From contig VJWN01000015.1 in assembly GCA_007644065.1 (NCBI GenBank), positions 1,092,855 to 1,156,854 on the forward strand: DNA of 64,000 nucleotides. The letters are read 5' to 3'. Each line of letters opens with the position of its first letter. Position 1 is the stretch's first letter. The notes beneath the pieces were generated by a model. The model saw only the letters and a list, made by a program, of their open reading frames with translations, did no database searches and was not told where the DNA came from. The DNA comes from Margaritispora aquatica. Taxonomy: Eukaryota; Ascomycota; Leotiomycetes; Helotiales; Discinellaceae. Shown piece after piece: positions 46,522 to 57,222 of the stretch. The position numbers were made by a program, and so were the translations under genes.

Positions 46522-47289
46522 CTGACCTACGGTTATTCCCTGCTTACATTTAACTTATACTAAGTAAATTTCTATATATTCTAGTCGATTTTTATAGTTA
46601 TTTCGATTAAAAAATATCCGTTGGTTTTTTTAACGAGTTCGACATAAATACGTTTTTAAGTCCCTTTTTATATATATTTATAAAAGTTTATATATTCTAT
46701 TCTATTTTATTAGTATATTTCTAGAATTTAATAGAATAGTTAATTACTAATCCGGTTTACTTAATATTATATATTAGATTAATAGTTATTTTAGTTTTAT
46801 TAATATTATTAAATATTCTATAAATCTTTTTTTAAACCCTTTAAAGGTTTTTATTATCCTTTATATCGTTACTATACTATTTAAGTTTTTTTATTCTTAA
46901 AATAATCTCGAAAAAATAGTTCTATTTAATAGAAAGCTTTTCCGTATAAATAAAAAATAATCTATAAAAATAATTTTTATTATTTAGAAATTTATCGTTA
47001 TTAAAGTAGATATAGAGTTCTATTTTAAGTAAAAAGGCTTTTAAATCTTTTTAATTATTTTAAAAAATAGATTTAAAAACTTAATATAAAGTATCTTTTT
47101 AAATTCTTTAATTTAAGATTCTAGATCGTTTATATTAACGTTTTTATTACGGTTTAATTTTCTAGTTAGATTACCGTATAATTATAGGGTTAATGAATAG
47201 AATATCTATTTTTCGGTTAAATTATCTTATAAAAATATAATAATATTATATATTTAAATAAATACTTTATAAAATAATATTTAAAGTAT

Positions 47290-47662
47290 AATAATCTTAT
47301 CGTTAATTCAAAATACTAAATAAATAATTAAAATATAGTAAATTATTCGAAGTAATTATAGATATATTATTAATAAGTATAAATTACTATTTAAAGTTAA
47401 ATATAAAGCTTTTATTTAAAAAAAAACCCTATTTACTTATATAGAATCTTTATCCTTTTTAAAGCGCTAGACTATAGACCGCTAGAGCTAGAGCACGCTT
47501 CTACTCTAGCGTTCCTACTAAGGTCGCTCTATTACGTAATCTCTTCGGTTATTATAGCTATAATTACCTTAGCCTAGTCTCGTGACCGAATGCCCTTCTC
47601 ACTAGCTTCTCTATACAGCAGGCTGCCGAGCCTTAGGGCTAATGATCAGGCGATTCGTAATA
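47290..47662 (-). mobile_element. RIP-degraded LTR (reverse orientation)
   Basis: Reads as the reverse complement of the clean solo LTR at 51419-51783. Segments such as CTCGTGACCGAATGCCCTTCT, GGCTGCCGAGCCTTAGGGC and GATTCGTAATA (the terminal TGTTACGAATC, mutated) match it; the rest differs mainly by C-to-T and G-to-A changes. Left boundary is approximate. Confidence 0.75.
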
Positions 47663-47941
47663 TCGAAGGGGTAAACGAAAAAGGGTTCAGCCTCCGAGAA
47701 GAGAAGTCTAATACGTACTACCCGAGTACGATAAAAGCTTTTAATATTCTAAATATGTCTAGAACTCTAGGCTAGGTTTTTTATATTTATATAAGCGATC
47801 GATACTAGCCTTTTAGAGGAGTTATATACTAATTAGCCGCTAAATAATATAGATCTACAAGTTATTTATTGGATTTCTAGGATAATTATCCGATTCCCGG
47901 ATAGTTCCGAAGAGATAATATAGGAACCGTTTCTTAAGGAT

Positions 47942-48226
47942 TTATCCGGAAATAGGACTTGGTAACGTAGCGGAGAGGATATAGTATTCGTTGTATGGAG
48001 CCCCTACAGCTTCCACAACCATTCGGGGCCAGATCCGACCTCCAGTAGAACTTGTCGTGGAATTGGACAATCCTTCCGCTGTGTAGCTGTCTCCAAAGCT
48101 GACGAGGTGACTGAAACCTCTCAAAGGTAATGCTTTGTGATTATCAGGGGAGCGGTCTGCTGATACCAAACTGTCACAGTAGAGCACAAGAGCCGAGAAC
48201 AAAACACAACGAGTAAGACGCTTCAT
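47942..48226 (-). pseudogene. Truncated secreted GDSL esterase (CE16-like)
   Basis: The start at 48226 (MKRLTRCVLFSALVLYCDSLVSA) gives a signal peptide, followed by LRGFSHLVSFGDSYTAEGLSN, the GDSL block-I motif with the catalytic serine, and GRIWPRMVVEAVGAPYN. Only about 95 residues remain. The frame ends at a TAA within the AT-rich block; the catalytic Asp/His region and the rest of the ~300-residue enzyme are absent. The break lies where the gene meets the degraded LTR region, so it was probably cut by transposon insertion or deletion. Carbohydrate acetylesterase is the closest match, but too little remains to be sure. Confidence 0.75.
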
Positions 48227-49446
48227 CCTGCAGGCACATGGGGAGGTTTTTCGCACGACTGGATTGTATCGAGGAGTTCAAACGACTATTTCCCAATACT
48301 TATACTTTGCTATTGACCGAGCTAGAGTAATCTGCCTACAGAAACGCCATCCGTCAAGGCGTGGGTGGTATCTAGATCTCGTGGCATATGCATTGCGATA
48401 ATATCAGCAGGGCGGGGTACTTGTGGAGGGTAGCAAGAACGTCTCGATAATGATGCTCTCTGAAGGAGGGGTAGTTCCCGCTTGCCCGCCACGAATCTCC
48501 ACTCTAAAGTTGTAGATCTGGAAATGTCGGGGTAGATGCACCCTAAACCATGCGGCTCTACGGAGGTAGGATCAAACAAACGTTGCGCCTTTCCGCCGCA
48601 ACTATTTCCGAACCCCTTACTGTAGCGCTTGACACGATAGCAATTCCAATCAAAAGTGGAAGTGTACCCGCAATCTTCAATTGGCGGAAATCTTGGCCAA
48701 CACCAATAAAGCGCGAGGAAGACTTATGCAATAGGTAGCTTAACCACACGTCCTTAACGTCGTAGATTCTATCGGGATGGTTAGGTGCAACATATTCCGT
48801 TATTTCTCCTCCGGGAGAATGCTCGCCAGCATCCTGGGTGGGCAACATGATATGTGGCACGCCTTTGCGAAGAGTCAATAAGCTCGACTGTAACTTCTTA
48901 CAACTCCTCAGCTCTGGAACCAAACTCATGGCGACAAGAGAGATTCATATTCATAGATTTGGCATTTGGAAGCCTCACTTGAAGCGGGGCAATTGACCAA
49001 GCAAATGACACACAGATTGATCTTGGATTCTTGACGGATATGGTTGACGCGCCTGTTTTGGTGCAATACTACTGTATGAGGGAGAGGGCATCAACCCTTG
49101 GGGTTGTGGTCCAAGCTGTCCAATAGCAAAATTTCCCGTTTAGACTGGCGAGTGTACCCCCGTAGGTTAAACTCATTCAGGGCTCGGCCTATCTATGGGC
49201 GGTCCGGCTCTTGGTGGGGTAGGTCCTACTTTAAATCACGGCAACTACCAGACATAAAAATTAAAGGGCTTCTAGCGGCTCCAAAATGGTTACACGCCCA
49301 CAATTATATCAATGGCACCTCCAAACACAACCAAATATTTTATGGTTGAACATTCAAGTTGCGAATTAGAAATAGTATTTAATTTTCTATTAAAACAGCT
49401 CCTACATTGATATAATTACTGTTGTGGAATTCATGTACGACGAACT
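48227..49446. other. Region between the broken esterase and the carboxylesterase
   Basis: Apart from one possible minus-strand frame (listed separately) it holds no recognisable gene. Composition is normal rather than AT-rich, then becomes A/T-rich at 49360-49420 in the carboxylesterase promoter. Confidence 0.35.
48558..48929 (-). CDS. Hypothetical open frame of unknown validity
   Basis: ATG-started frame of 123 codons: PTQDAGEHSPGGEITEYVAP, WLSYLLHKSSSRFIGVGQDFRQLK and then the hydrophobic segment AGTLPLLIGIAIVSSATV. It resembles no family I can name. It may be a fragment of a membrane protein or an incidental open frame; no intron structure joins it convincingly to the frame at 48322-48579 on the same strand. 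Confidence 0.22.
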   Translation of the reverse strand: MSLVPELRSCKKLQSSLLTLRKGVPHIMLPTQDAGEHSPGGEITEYVAPNHPDRIYDVKDVWLSYLLHKSSSRFIGVGQDFRQLKIAGTLPLLIGIAIVSSATVRGSEIVAAERRNVCLILPP

Positions 49447-51216
49447 ATGGCTATCATTTTGTTGCTCTTCTTGGCCCATGCTTGCTTGGTGTCAGGCCGC
49501 CTAGCTCAGCGAAATACCACGGTATCCTCTACATCGGACACATCACCAACTGTGACTTTAAACTATGCTACGTACAAAGGTGTCAGGGATGGAACTGGTG
49601 TCGATGTGTATCGTGGCATGCGCTATGCGGCACCGCCTCTTGGAGACCTACGTTTTCGCGCGCCACAGGATCCGGAACATATATCCGAGGTACAGAATGC
49701 CAACACGGTGAGCATTTCGAAATCAAAATACAAATTTAGGTGGAAAATGTTTTATACTAAACCGGATGTTGTGCTATTTAGACCAGACCAATATGTGTAG
49801 GCGTCGGTCAGACTATAGGCTCAGGCCGAGACGAAGATTGCCTCTTTGTGAATGTCTACACACCTTCCAACGCTACTTGTGATTCGAAACTGCCCGTATG
49901 GATATACATCCAAGGAGGGGGCTACCAGACCAACGCTAATGCCAACTATAACGGTACTGAGGTTATCCTTCAATCCGGTCAGAACATTGTCTTCGTGAAT
50001 TTCAACTATCGTGTTGGCGTCTTTGGTTTCTTGGCCAGCGAGGAGATCAGGAATGACGGCGATCTCAATGTTGGTTTACTGGATCAAAGGAAGTTGCTGT
50101 ATTGGGTGAAGAATTATATCAAGCAGGTATGACTCTAGCCTTCCCAAGGTTAGGATGCAGAGGCTCAAGGCTGATCTGTTAAATCTACAGTTTGGTGGTG
50201 ACCCCGATCACGTTGTAATCCACGGCACTTCAGCGGGAGCTGGCTCGGTTGCGTACCACCTGACAGCATACGGAGGCCGCGACGATGGCCTCTTCGTCGG
50301 CGCCTTGGCACAGTCATCCTTTTGGCCAACATCACTTACGGTATCAGAAGTGAGATTCCAGTATCAGCGCGTCCTCAACGGTACTGGGTGTGATATCGCG
50401 GATGAGCCCCTGTCTTGCCTGCGGGCGTTGAGCGTAAGCTCCCTCTTGGAAGTGAACACGGCAGCCCCCTTCCCAGGCGCCAGTGGCAACGCCCGGTGGT
50501 ACTACCTACCAGTAAAGGACGGCGATCTCATACGAGATGACAAGTATAACATGATCGATCTAGGTCGCTTTATCAAGGTGCCCTTGCTCATCGGTAACGA
50601 CAACAACGAAGGCTCGAATTATGCTCCCAACGCCAGCACGGTAGTGGATGTCACCACGTTTTTCAAGAATAACTACCCGAATCTCAACGACACACAGCTG
50701 CAGGAAATAATGGCCATGTATCCTCTCATGGCGCCCTTACCGAAGCATGCCGCGTGGTTCCCGTCGGCCTCGGCAGCCTACGGTGATGCCACCTTCATCT
50801 GTCCCGGGGAATCACTATCCAAGTCCATGGCACAGCACTTCTCCCCGGACAAGGTCTGGACGTATCGCTGTACCATCGTGAGCGCGAGTAACGAGGCAGC
50901 TGGCTTGGGAACCTTGCATACCTTCGAGATGCCGGCGATCTTGGGGACTCACTACGTGTCATCCGTGGCAAGCACATGGTACAATGAGAACGCACCGGCC
51001 ATTCCAGTTACCATGAATTACTACATCAGTTTCATCCGCTCTCTGAACCCGAATACCTATCGTTTCGTGGATGCACCCGTCTGGGATCCGTGGGGGTCAG
51101 GGCAAGGGAGGAGGTTGGTGCTACAAACCAATGCAACAGTTATGGAGTATGTGTCCGGCAACTCGAGACAGGCTTGTGATATGTGGGATACTTTATCTGA
51201 TGCGATGGAGGTATAG
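49447..51216 (+). CDS. Secreted type-B carboxylesterase/lipase
   Basis: Alpha/beta-hydrolase of the carboxylesterase type B group, likely secreted. Exons 49447-49707, 49782-50126 and 50191-51216 (introns 74 and 64 nt); 543 residues. Signal peptide: MAIILLLFLAHACLVSG. Motifs: YRGMRYAAPPLGDLRFRAPQ, SEDCL-equivalent GRDEDCLFVNVYTP with a Cys for the first disulfide, PVWIYIQGGGYQ (oxyanion hole, GGGY), NFNYRVGVFGFLASEEI, LGNVGLLDQR-equivalent DLNVGLLDQRKLLYWV, and the nucleophile elbow GTSAG with S216. The acid lies in GNDNNEGSNY and the histidine in LGTLHTFEMPAILG. All three catalytic sites are present. Substrate is unknown; feruloyl or lipid esters are possible. Flanked by repeats but not itself RIP-mutated. 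Confidence 0.92.
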
Positions 51217-51418
51217 CAAGAATATAATGTACTAATCGGTCAATTGACTGCAAAGCAGCTCTCGTGAATCTCTGTTGTTGTGAGGCAAGGTTGCAAATAT
51301 AAAATTGTATAAGTTTTCTTTACTTCGAATAACATATTAGTAATACTAATAGTTAGTTTCAAGACTTATAGCTATTAAACCTTGGATCATATTCCTGTAT
51401 GCGGACTAGGTCAGGAGC
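51217..51418. other. Short gap before the solo LTR
   Basis: 3' flank of the carboxylesterase; A/T-rich, no gene. Confidence 0.4.
51414..51418 (+). other. Target-site duplication, left copy
   Basis: GGAGC directly before the LTR end TGTTACGA, repeated at 51784-51788. Confidence 0.8.
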
Positions 51419-51783
51419 TGTTACGAATCACCTGACCTATGGCCCTAAGGCTCGGCAGCCTAAAGCTGCACAGAGAAGCAAGCCATGGGGAGAAGGGTAT
51501 TCGGTCACGAGACCGGGCTGACATAATCATGGGGGACAGTCGAAGAGGTCACGTGATAGAGCGACCTTGGCAGGAGCGCCAGAGCAGGAGCGCGCTCCAG
51601 CTCCAGCGCTCCTGGGAGAACGAAGGTTCTATATAAGTAAATAGGTTTCCTTACATAGGAGCTTCGTGCTCAACTTCAAATAGCAATTCATACTTGTTAG
51701 TAACATACCTGGGATTAATACGTTTAATCCACCGTACTCTGAATCCTTACCTTTCACCCCAAACCAGCGACAGGGTCGTTACA
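51419..51783 (+). mobile_element. Solo LTR (365 bp) of a Ty3/Gypsy- or Ty1/Copia-type retrotransposon
   Basis: Begins TGTTACGAATC and ends GGGTCGTTACA, so the terminal inverted repeat is TGTWACGA. Flanked by a perfect 5-bp duplication GGAGC on both sides. It has a TATATAAG promoter-like motif at 51630-51637, and a GTCACGTGA site near 51548. No internal coding region is attached, so it formed by recombination between two LTRs. It is clean, lacking the transition damage of its relatives at 47290-47662 and 62325-62590. Retrotransposon superfamily cannot be decided from an LTR alone. Confidence 0.9.
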
Positions 51784-51788
51784 GGAGC
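51784..51788 (+). other. Target-site duplication, right copy
   Basis: GGAGC directly after the LTR terminal ACA. Confidence 0.8.
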
Positions 51789-52599
51789 GACTGTACATAT
51801 TTCAAATACCAAGGAGTGTGTACTAATGTGACCTAATGATTCTCGGAACCCTTATGCTTCCGGGAGTAGTTGATATCCTGGGAGCTTTCTTTTAAGGATA
51901 CTGGTGAAGTATTATAGTTATATAATTATAAAGGATCATTGAAGATCAAGGTGATCCACGATGATTTAAAGGATGATCGAGGATTAAAGTAACCTAGAAT
52001 AATCTAGGATATAAAGGCTTCTATATAAATAAATAATACTTCCTTTAAAGTAGGAGCTGTATGTTTAACTTAAATTAAATATCTTTTATTCTAGTAACCG
52101 TCTTCAAACGTAAGATCTTACCTATAATACACCTATCTCCCACGATTAAATCAATCCCACGTGATTACTACCGAGTAAACACCGACCGATACACCTACCC
52201 TTGATATAATCTACCCCAAAAAGCGCGAGTGATTCAATTGAAGAGAATAGGCTAAATAACATCGCTTGGCCCCACTCGTGGTTTGGATAAATACAGTACA
52301 GTAAGTTCCCCCCTGTTGTTTTGACCTAGACTTTGAAGCGGTGGAATGTGACACCAGTTCTGACATCTCGGCACTGCAGCTGACCGTCCCTGCATAATCT
52401 CAACCCGTTATTTTTAGGCTCATCCCGCCCGACTTACTAGTACTTCCCCATATCTTGATCTCTATTTGAATTTCCTCCCCTCTTTTATATATTCCTGGTA
52501 GTTGATATACCTTTGTGAAAGAGTGTGGGTTTCTTGAGCTACTGCATCAGAATCAATGCCTTGTCGCTCGATTTTACCATTTTTATTCCGAAGTGTACA
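51789..52599. other. Gap with possible related LTR remnant
   Basis: Around 52020-52120 a stretch resembles the 3' part of the solo LTR in order (CTTCTATATAAATAAAT, TTCCTTTAAAGTAGGAGCTG, then TTAACTTAAATTAAAT), but is more diverged, so it may be a different subfamily copy. From about 52200 on the sequence is ordinary upstream DNA of the glycine-rich gene. Confidence 0.4.
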
Positions 52600-55500
52600 A
52601 TGGGTTACCCACATGTAGTAGTAAGTTCTGATGGCGAAAATGGCTATCATGGCTCAAAACTCAAGACTCAACACGGCTGCGCAGCCTCGACTGGGCAATC
52701 GGGTAGGAATGGCTCCAACGCAACCGCACCGTTCCATGGAGAGGCTGGTGGAAACATCAGCTTGACGCTTTCTCGGTCCATGAAGCCTGGGTATTTCAAT
52801 GTTCATGGATATTCCAACTGGTCAGGCTACCAAAGAGAAGTCTCTTTAGGTGAAAACCTCTTTGTCAGCGCCTGTGGGGGAAATGGCGGCGATGGTGGAT
52901 GGGGTGAAGGCGGTACAAGCGGCGGGGATGGTAGGCCAGGGTCCAATGCCGACCGATCCAGCGACGGCGGAGTGAGTTAGCATTCATCTTTCATCTAAAA
53001 TCATACTCCGTGCTTGTAAAGCATCCTTGCTGACAACTCATTTGATAGAATGGTGGGAAGGGAGGCAATGGGGGCAAGTATGTACCGGAATCTTTGAAAT
53101 ACTCTAAGAACAAGTTAACAAGTAGCAGTGCTGGCTACGGTACAGATGGTGGAAATGGTGGCAATGGAGGAAACATCGAGATCACCGTCCGAGAGGCTGA
53201 TATGGCTTTACTAATGGCGGTTGAATGGGCATGCCGAGGTGGTAATGGCGGAGCCCGAGGTGTCCATGGTGTTCCAGGGGCTGGTGGGCGGGGTGGTCGC
53301 GGAGGCGATGGATATTCATGGTGAGTCGCACAATCAAGAGCTAAAAGTCTTTGACACTATGCGAAATCTCATTTGAATCATAGGACTATAGAAGAGGACA
53401 CTGGCACTTATGCCTTCAATTACTACCATTATAGTAACCCCCCCGGAAATGCCGGCAGAAATGGGCGAGATGGTGCTCCTGCGTCAACATCCTTGCGAGA
53501 TGGCGCCTCAGGGAGAAACGGCTCTATTCGGTTTATCGTCCATTGGGATGATGGAACAAAATCGACATATAAATCCCTTTTTGATCTCCGGATAGAAAGC
53601 TGGGCGTTGAAAGATGAGAACGATGATGGTATCTTCGAACCTGGAGAGCACATCATGGTACAAGATATTGTAGTCAAGAACTACGGTAATTAAAAATCGA
53701 CATTCACTACACAAAGTGGCTGATATGCCTTTAGGTGAGATGCCTTCGCCGACCGGCCGATCCATACCTCTTTCTATATTGCCTAGCGCTTGGGTGAACC
53801 CCAATGTGGGACAAGAGGACGTCTACATCAACTCAATCAAGGGATTCTCAGCTGCGAAGGTTAACGGGATCATCATCGGTCTTATTAAGCTAGAAGGTAG
53901 TGGCCCACGGAGTCCACAAGGTTTGCATGTCAACGAAGAAATTCGACTCATCAGCACCATGCCACTGCTTAACCGTCAATTGCCAAGTTGTCAAGCTAAA
54001 TGCCCATTCATAGTGCAGTACCCTCTTCAGCTTATTGATTCAGTATATGCGGAAGCTATTGCTTTGGGTGAGTGTTTTACAATTCAATGGACTGTAAGAA
54101 CACCCAAACCTTCTTCCGACAGAGTTCTTTGAGTAACCCTACATAGGTGCTAAATATTTCTACCCGATCCCATGGAATCAACTCACAGCTTGGCCGTACA
54201 TGTGCTACTCGAGTATGCACGGACAGATCTTTCTTCGAATTTAAAAACGACGCAACTAGTAGTGAAATCTTGAGGAACATTGAAGTCATTGAGCCCTCGG
54301 AAAAGGTCATATTCCATCAGGAATTCAACGTATCTGAGAGGACTAAGCCATTTACTGAAGGCCACATTCAGCTTCACCTGGTGTTATCTCCTCCCGGCTC
54401 TGCGTATAGTCCACTTGATCTGCCGTCATCACTTGGGGTAATACTGCACCCAGTTTCGACTTCTAGCCTACAAATCCAGGTGTCACCAAAATACAACTAC
54501 AACCACAGGTCTTCATACCTCCTGATAGTAAATGCTGGTGCTCCGGGCGCTTTTGTCCGTCAACTCTCGGCGTTTGTGGAACAGAACCTGTTGCTGGAAT
54601 TGGACATTTACAACATCAGCCTCCACGGAACTTTGAGCCAACCATCCGGGAGTAACGTGCTCCAATTCTACTCGAAGAAGACTATTATTGTCCTTGGCAA
54701 CCTATTCACCTTCTTTGGGAGTCCGGGTCGCTCGATAGTTGACTTCATAGACCCAGTCATGATGTCGCATTTACTGAGCAATGGCACAACGTGCTTGTTC
54801 CTCGGCCTTGAAGATGCTACCAAACTGAGCCACGACTGGAGCCAGATGTTAGAGACTCCCCTGCTCCCTCACGACGAGACAGGAAACGACGGCTCTGTCC
54901 ACAACCTGGACGTCAAACCCTTCCTCCAGACCCTAGAACAGAAACAGTCCGAGAACACAAATGGAACTCTCGGGACCTTTAGAACACATTCTGTTCTAAC
55001 CCAGAAACGTTTTCTGAGAAAAGATCAGGGCACCGTCCAATCGAGAGCCAAGAAGCTGGCCAAAATACTGGCGCTCAGATATCCTCTCCAGAATTTCATG
55101 TGCAGGGCGGTGCCTCTGGATGGCTCCAAGAAGCCGCCGCTGGTAATGATGGTACACGAAGGACTTCCTCTTTCCGCTGGCATTCTCGCTTCGACAATAC
55201 CGTGCAATATTCTCAAGAGTTCATTGGATGCTAGATTCCAATATCTAATTATCGCATCACTACCTTTTGAACGCCGCGCTCGATTATTTTGGGAGCTTGC
55301 CTCCCTTCTCGCCTCAGGAGGGAGCTCTCCACCAGGATTTCTCCGTCCGGCAGAATGGCGAGATGAAGTCCCTGTCCCCGACCCCATTGTACTTGTAGCC
55401 ATACAGGAGTCACAGAAAATAAGTCATCCAAGCCTTTCCAAACAACCGAAACAAAACTAACATAGCGCCTGCACCAGATCGAGCAAGCGATATGCAGCTC

Positions 55501-56209
55501 CGTCCAATACGACCTCATCCAAGAAGCGTGTTATTTCAGCCAACGCGGCCCCCGCTGGTCTGACCCGCTAAGCAAAATCCCCCTCGCCAGCCGCATCCCA
55601 CGAATTTCCAAGTTCTTCGGTCTCTCACCTGAAGATCTGAACCTGCAACCTCCAAACCTCGAATCGCTCACTGAAGCCCTGGGAAACCTCGCCTGGTTCT
55701 CTTCAACGATGGCCCAAATCCAGCTCGCCACATCGTCCAAATGGTTTCTTGGAAAAGCCCACCGTCGCAAGAAACTGCTATTCAAACACCTTGAAACCCT
55801 GCTAAGCAACTCTCTCAGTACGCACTTCGGCGCAGGGAACGCCGCGTCCCTGAGCACGAACGTGAGAGCCCAAATCAAACCCTTGAAGAAAGCAGGAAAG
55901 AAAATGCAGAAAGTGCCCAAGAAAGTCGGGGGTGCTCCAACTGCTATACAAGCATGTTTTGCACATATTAGTGAGACGATGGGGTTTTCATCGGATGGAG
56001 GACCGTCGTTTCTAGATATCGGTGTTGCATTGTTTAAGATTAATCGAACCCGGTTCTTTACTGATGCGGAATACGTGGAGATGAGGAATAGTTATGAGGC
56101 GTTTCAGATGCGACTTGGCATTGAGGAGTCTAGAAGTATGCATGTTAGGCAGATCCTTGTAAAGCAGGTTGTGGAGGTGGAGGGTGAGCCGGTGCTGGTT
56201 AGCGCCTAA
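52600..56209 (+). CDS. Large glycine-rich fungal protein of unknown function
   Basis: Six exons: 52600-52971, 53049-53320, 53384-53685, 53735-54093, 54147-55394, 55466-56209 (introns 77, 63, 49, 53 and 71 nt); about 1098 residues. The last donor is uncertain by 6 nt (55389 or 55395). Residues ~1-260 are rich in GG/GNGG/GGDG repeats (GGNGGDGGWGEGGTSGGDG, GGKGGNGGK, GGNGGNGGNI), reminiscent of collagen-like or PE_PGRS-like low complexity. The middle has beta-rich segments, e.g. SLFDLRIESWALKDENDDGIFEPGE, an EF-like acidic site and a domain-beginning SPPGSAYSPLDLPSSLG. The C-terminal ~400 residues are helical. I suspect this is the fungal family called DUF7932, but I cannot confirm that. No signal peptide or TM segment is seen. 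Confidence 0.72.
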
Positions 56210-56921
56210 CCTACAACTTGGCTATTTGAGGCAAGCTGCTCGAGTCGACGGCATTCCTCTTCCTCGACCTCCTTGAGCCGGGAAGCAGTGGTCAGGTCGA
56301 TCACAGTCGGACAGGGGCGTCGTGGAGTAGCACTGGCCATAGCAGTGGCAGTAGCTACACGCAAAGCCTACGAGGATAGGGAGGAAAGGCACCAGGAGGG
56401 ATTGGGGTTCCCTTGTCGGCTGGCGGTAGGAGGGTTCGCGGCTCTAAACAGCCAGTGGCAGTGGCAGAGTCTTACAGTATTCGATCAGGCTTCGTCGAAC
56501 TAAGGCCGACACGGTATACTTCTACTTGAGGTGGCTATCGAGCTGCTTCGGAACGTATACGGAGTAGTAGGAGTGGCAGTAGAACAGCTCGTACTCGGGC
56601 ATATACTCTATAAGCTGGGGATAGAGTATACTGTCTATAATAGTACGCTAATCGAGTCAAGAGGGTAGGAATAATAGTAATAGCGATAGTAATGGCAATG
56701 GCAGTAGGGCGACACACCAGGACACATTTAGGATCGGGAACGTCACCTGATCGCGCGATACGATGGCTAATAGAGTGGAGCTAATAGAGGGAACACGGAC
56801 CAGCTGGCAGCCCGTGCGGGGTCCAAGATTGACTATTGGAGCTCGTAGTTGTAGGCCCAAACCTTTCAAGGCAAGTATCTATTATCATCAATGTTCACTT
56901 TTAACAATCAATTGGGAATAG
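56210..56921. other. Intergenic region, low-complexity GCAGTGG/AGTAG runs
   Basis: No protein is recognised. Several short CAGTGGCAGTGGCAG / AGTAATGGCAATGGCAGTAG stretches are seen, perhaps a repeat remnant. Confidence 0.35.
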
Positions 56922-57222
56922 ATTCATACGACTAGGTATTCTGTTCACCTTCGGATCTCTCATAATTATCACAACCATTATCCGCTTATCTCTCATTCTC
57001 CGCGACGACGCCCAGAAGATACGCTTGCTGTGGGCAAGCATCGAGATCGCCTACGTATGCATCATCGTCAATGCGCCATTCTTTCATACTATGATAGTTG
57101 ACGTGCGGCCCGGTGAAGTACATGCTACATTCTCGACGGCTTCTCAGCCAGGGGTGGACATAAAATCTGGTTCTGCTCGACTTGCGAGTAATGGCGAGAT
57201 ATCGTTGTGGCACATTAAGTAG
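56922..57222 (+). pseudogene. C-terminal relic of a PTH11-like rhodopsin-type receptor
   Basis: A short frame (no ATG) starts after a possible AATAG acceptor and reads FIRLGILFTFGSLIIITTIIRLSLILRDDAQK..., then WASIEIAYVCIIVNAPFFHTMI..., ending SASLASNGEISLWHIK-like at TAG 57220-57222. The two hydrophobic helices and the WASIEIAYVCIIVNAP motif resemble the last helices of fungal PTH11/rhodopsin-domain membrane proteins. The first five helices are missing and the upstream DNA is unrelated low-complexity sequence, so this is a fragment. Confidence 0.55.

Larger units (their letters stand above)
44306..47941. mobile_element. AT-rich, RIP-like transposon block
   Basis: Composition turns sharply to A/T with many TpA steps and no intact open frame. 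It contains at least two inverted-repeat units with subterminal copies of TCTAGGGTAAG-type motifs (44700-44760, 45583-45815, 46430-46500), direct repeats of ~100 bp at 44416-44514 and 45378-45479 with an inverted copy near 45995-46100, a 9-bp satellite, and a degraded LTR at the right end. One N is at 45715. The pattern suggests nested, RIP-mutated elements; families other than the LTR cannot be named from the remaining sequence. Confidence 0.75.

Noticed and set aside
47590..47775. Short open frame MPFSLASLYSRL...
   Set aside because: It falls in the degraded LTR and its flank; not a gene.
51439..51636. 65-codon open frame
   Set aside because: Inside the solo LTR.
54067..54146. GTGAGT donor at 54068 as end of exon 4 in the glycine-rich gene
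   Set aside because: It would break the reading frame after the acceptor at 54146; using GTAAGA at 54094 gives a continuous protein.
56210..56921. Upstream exons of the PTH11-like relic
   Set aside because: No in-frame hydrophobic helices or consistent splice sites are found in this stretch.
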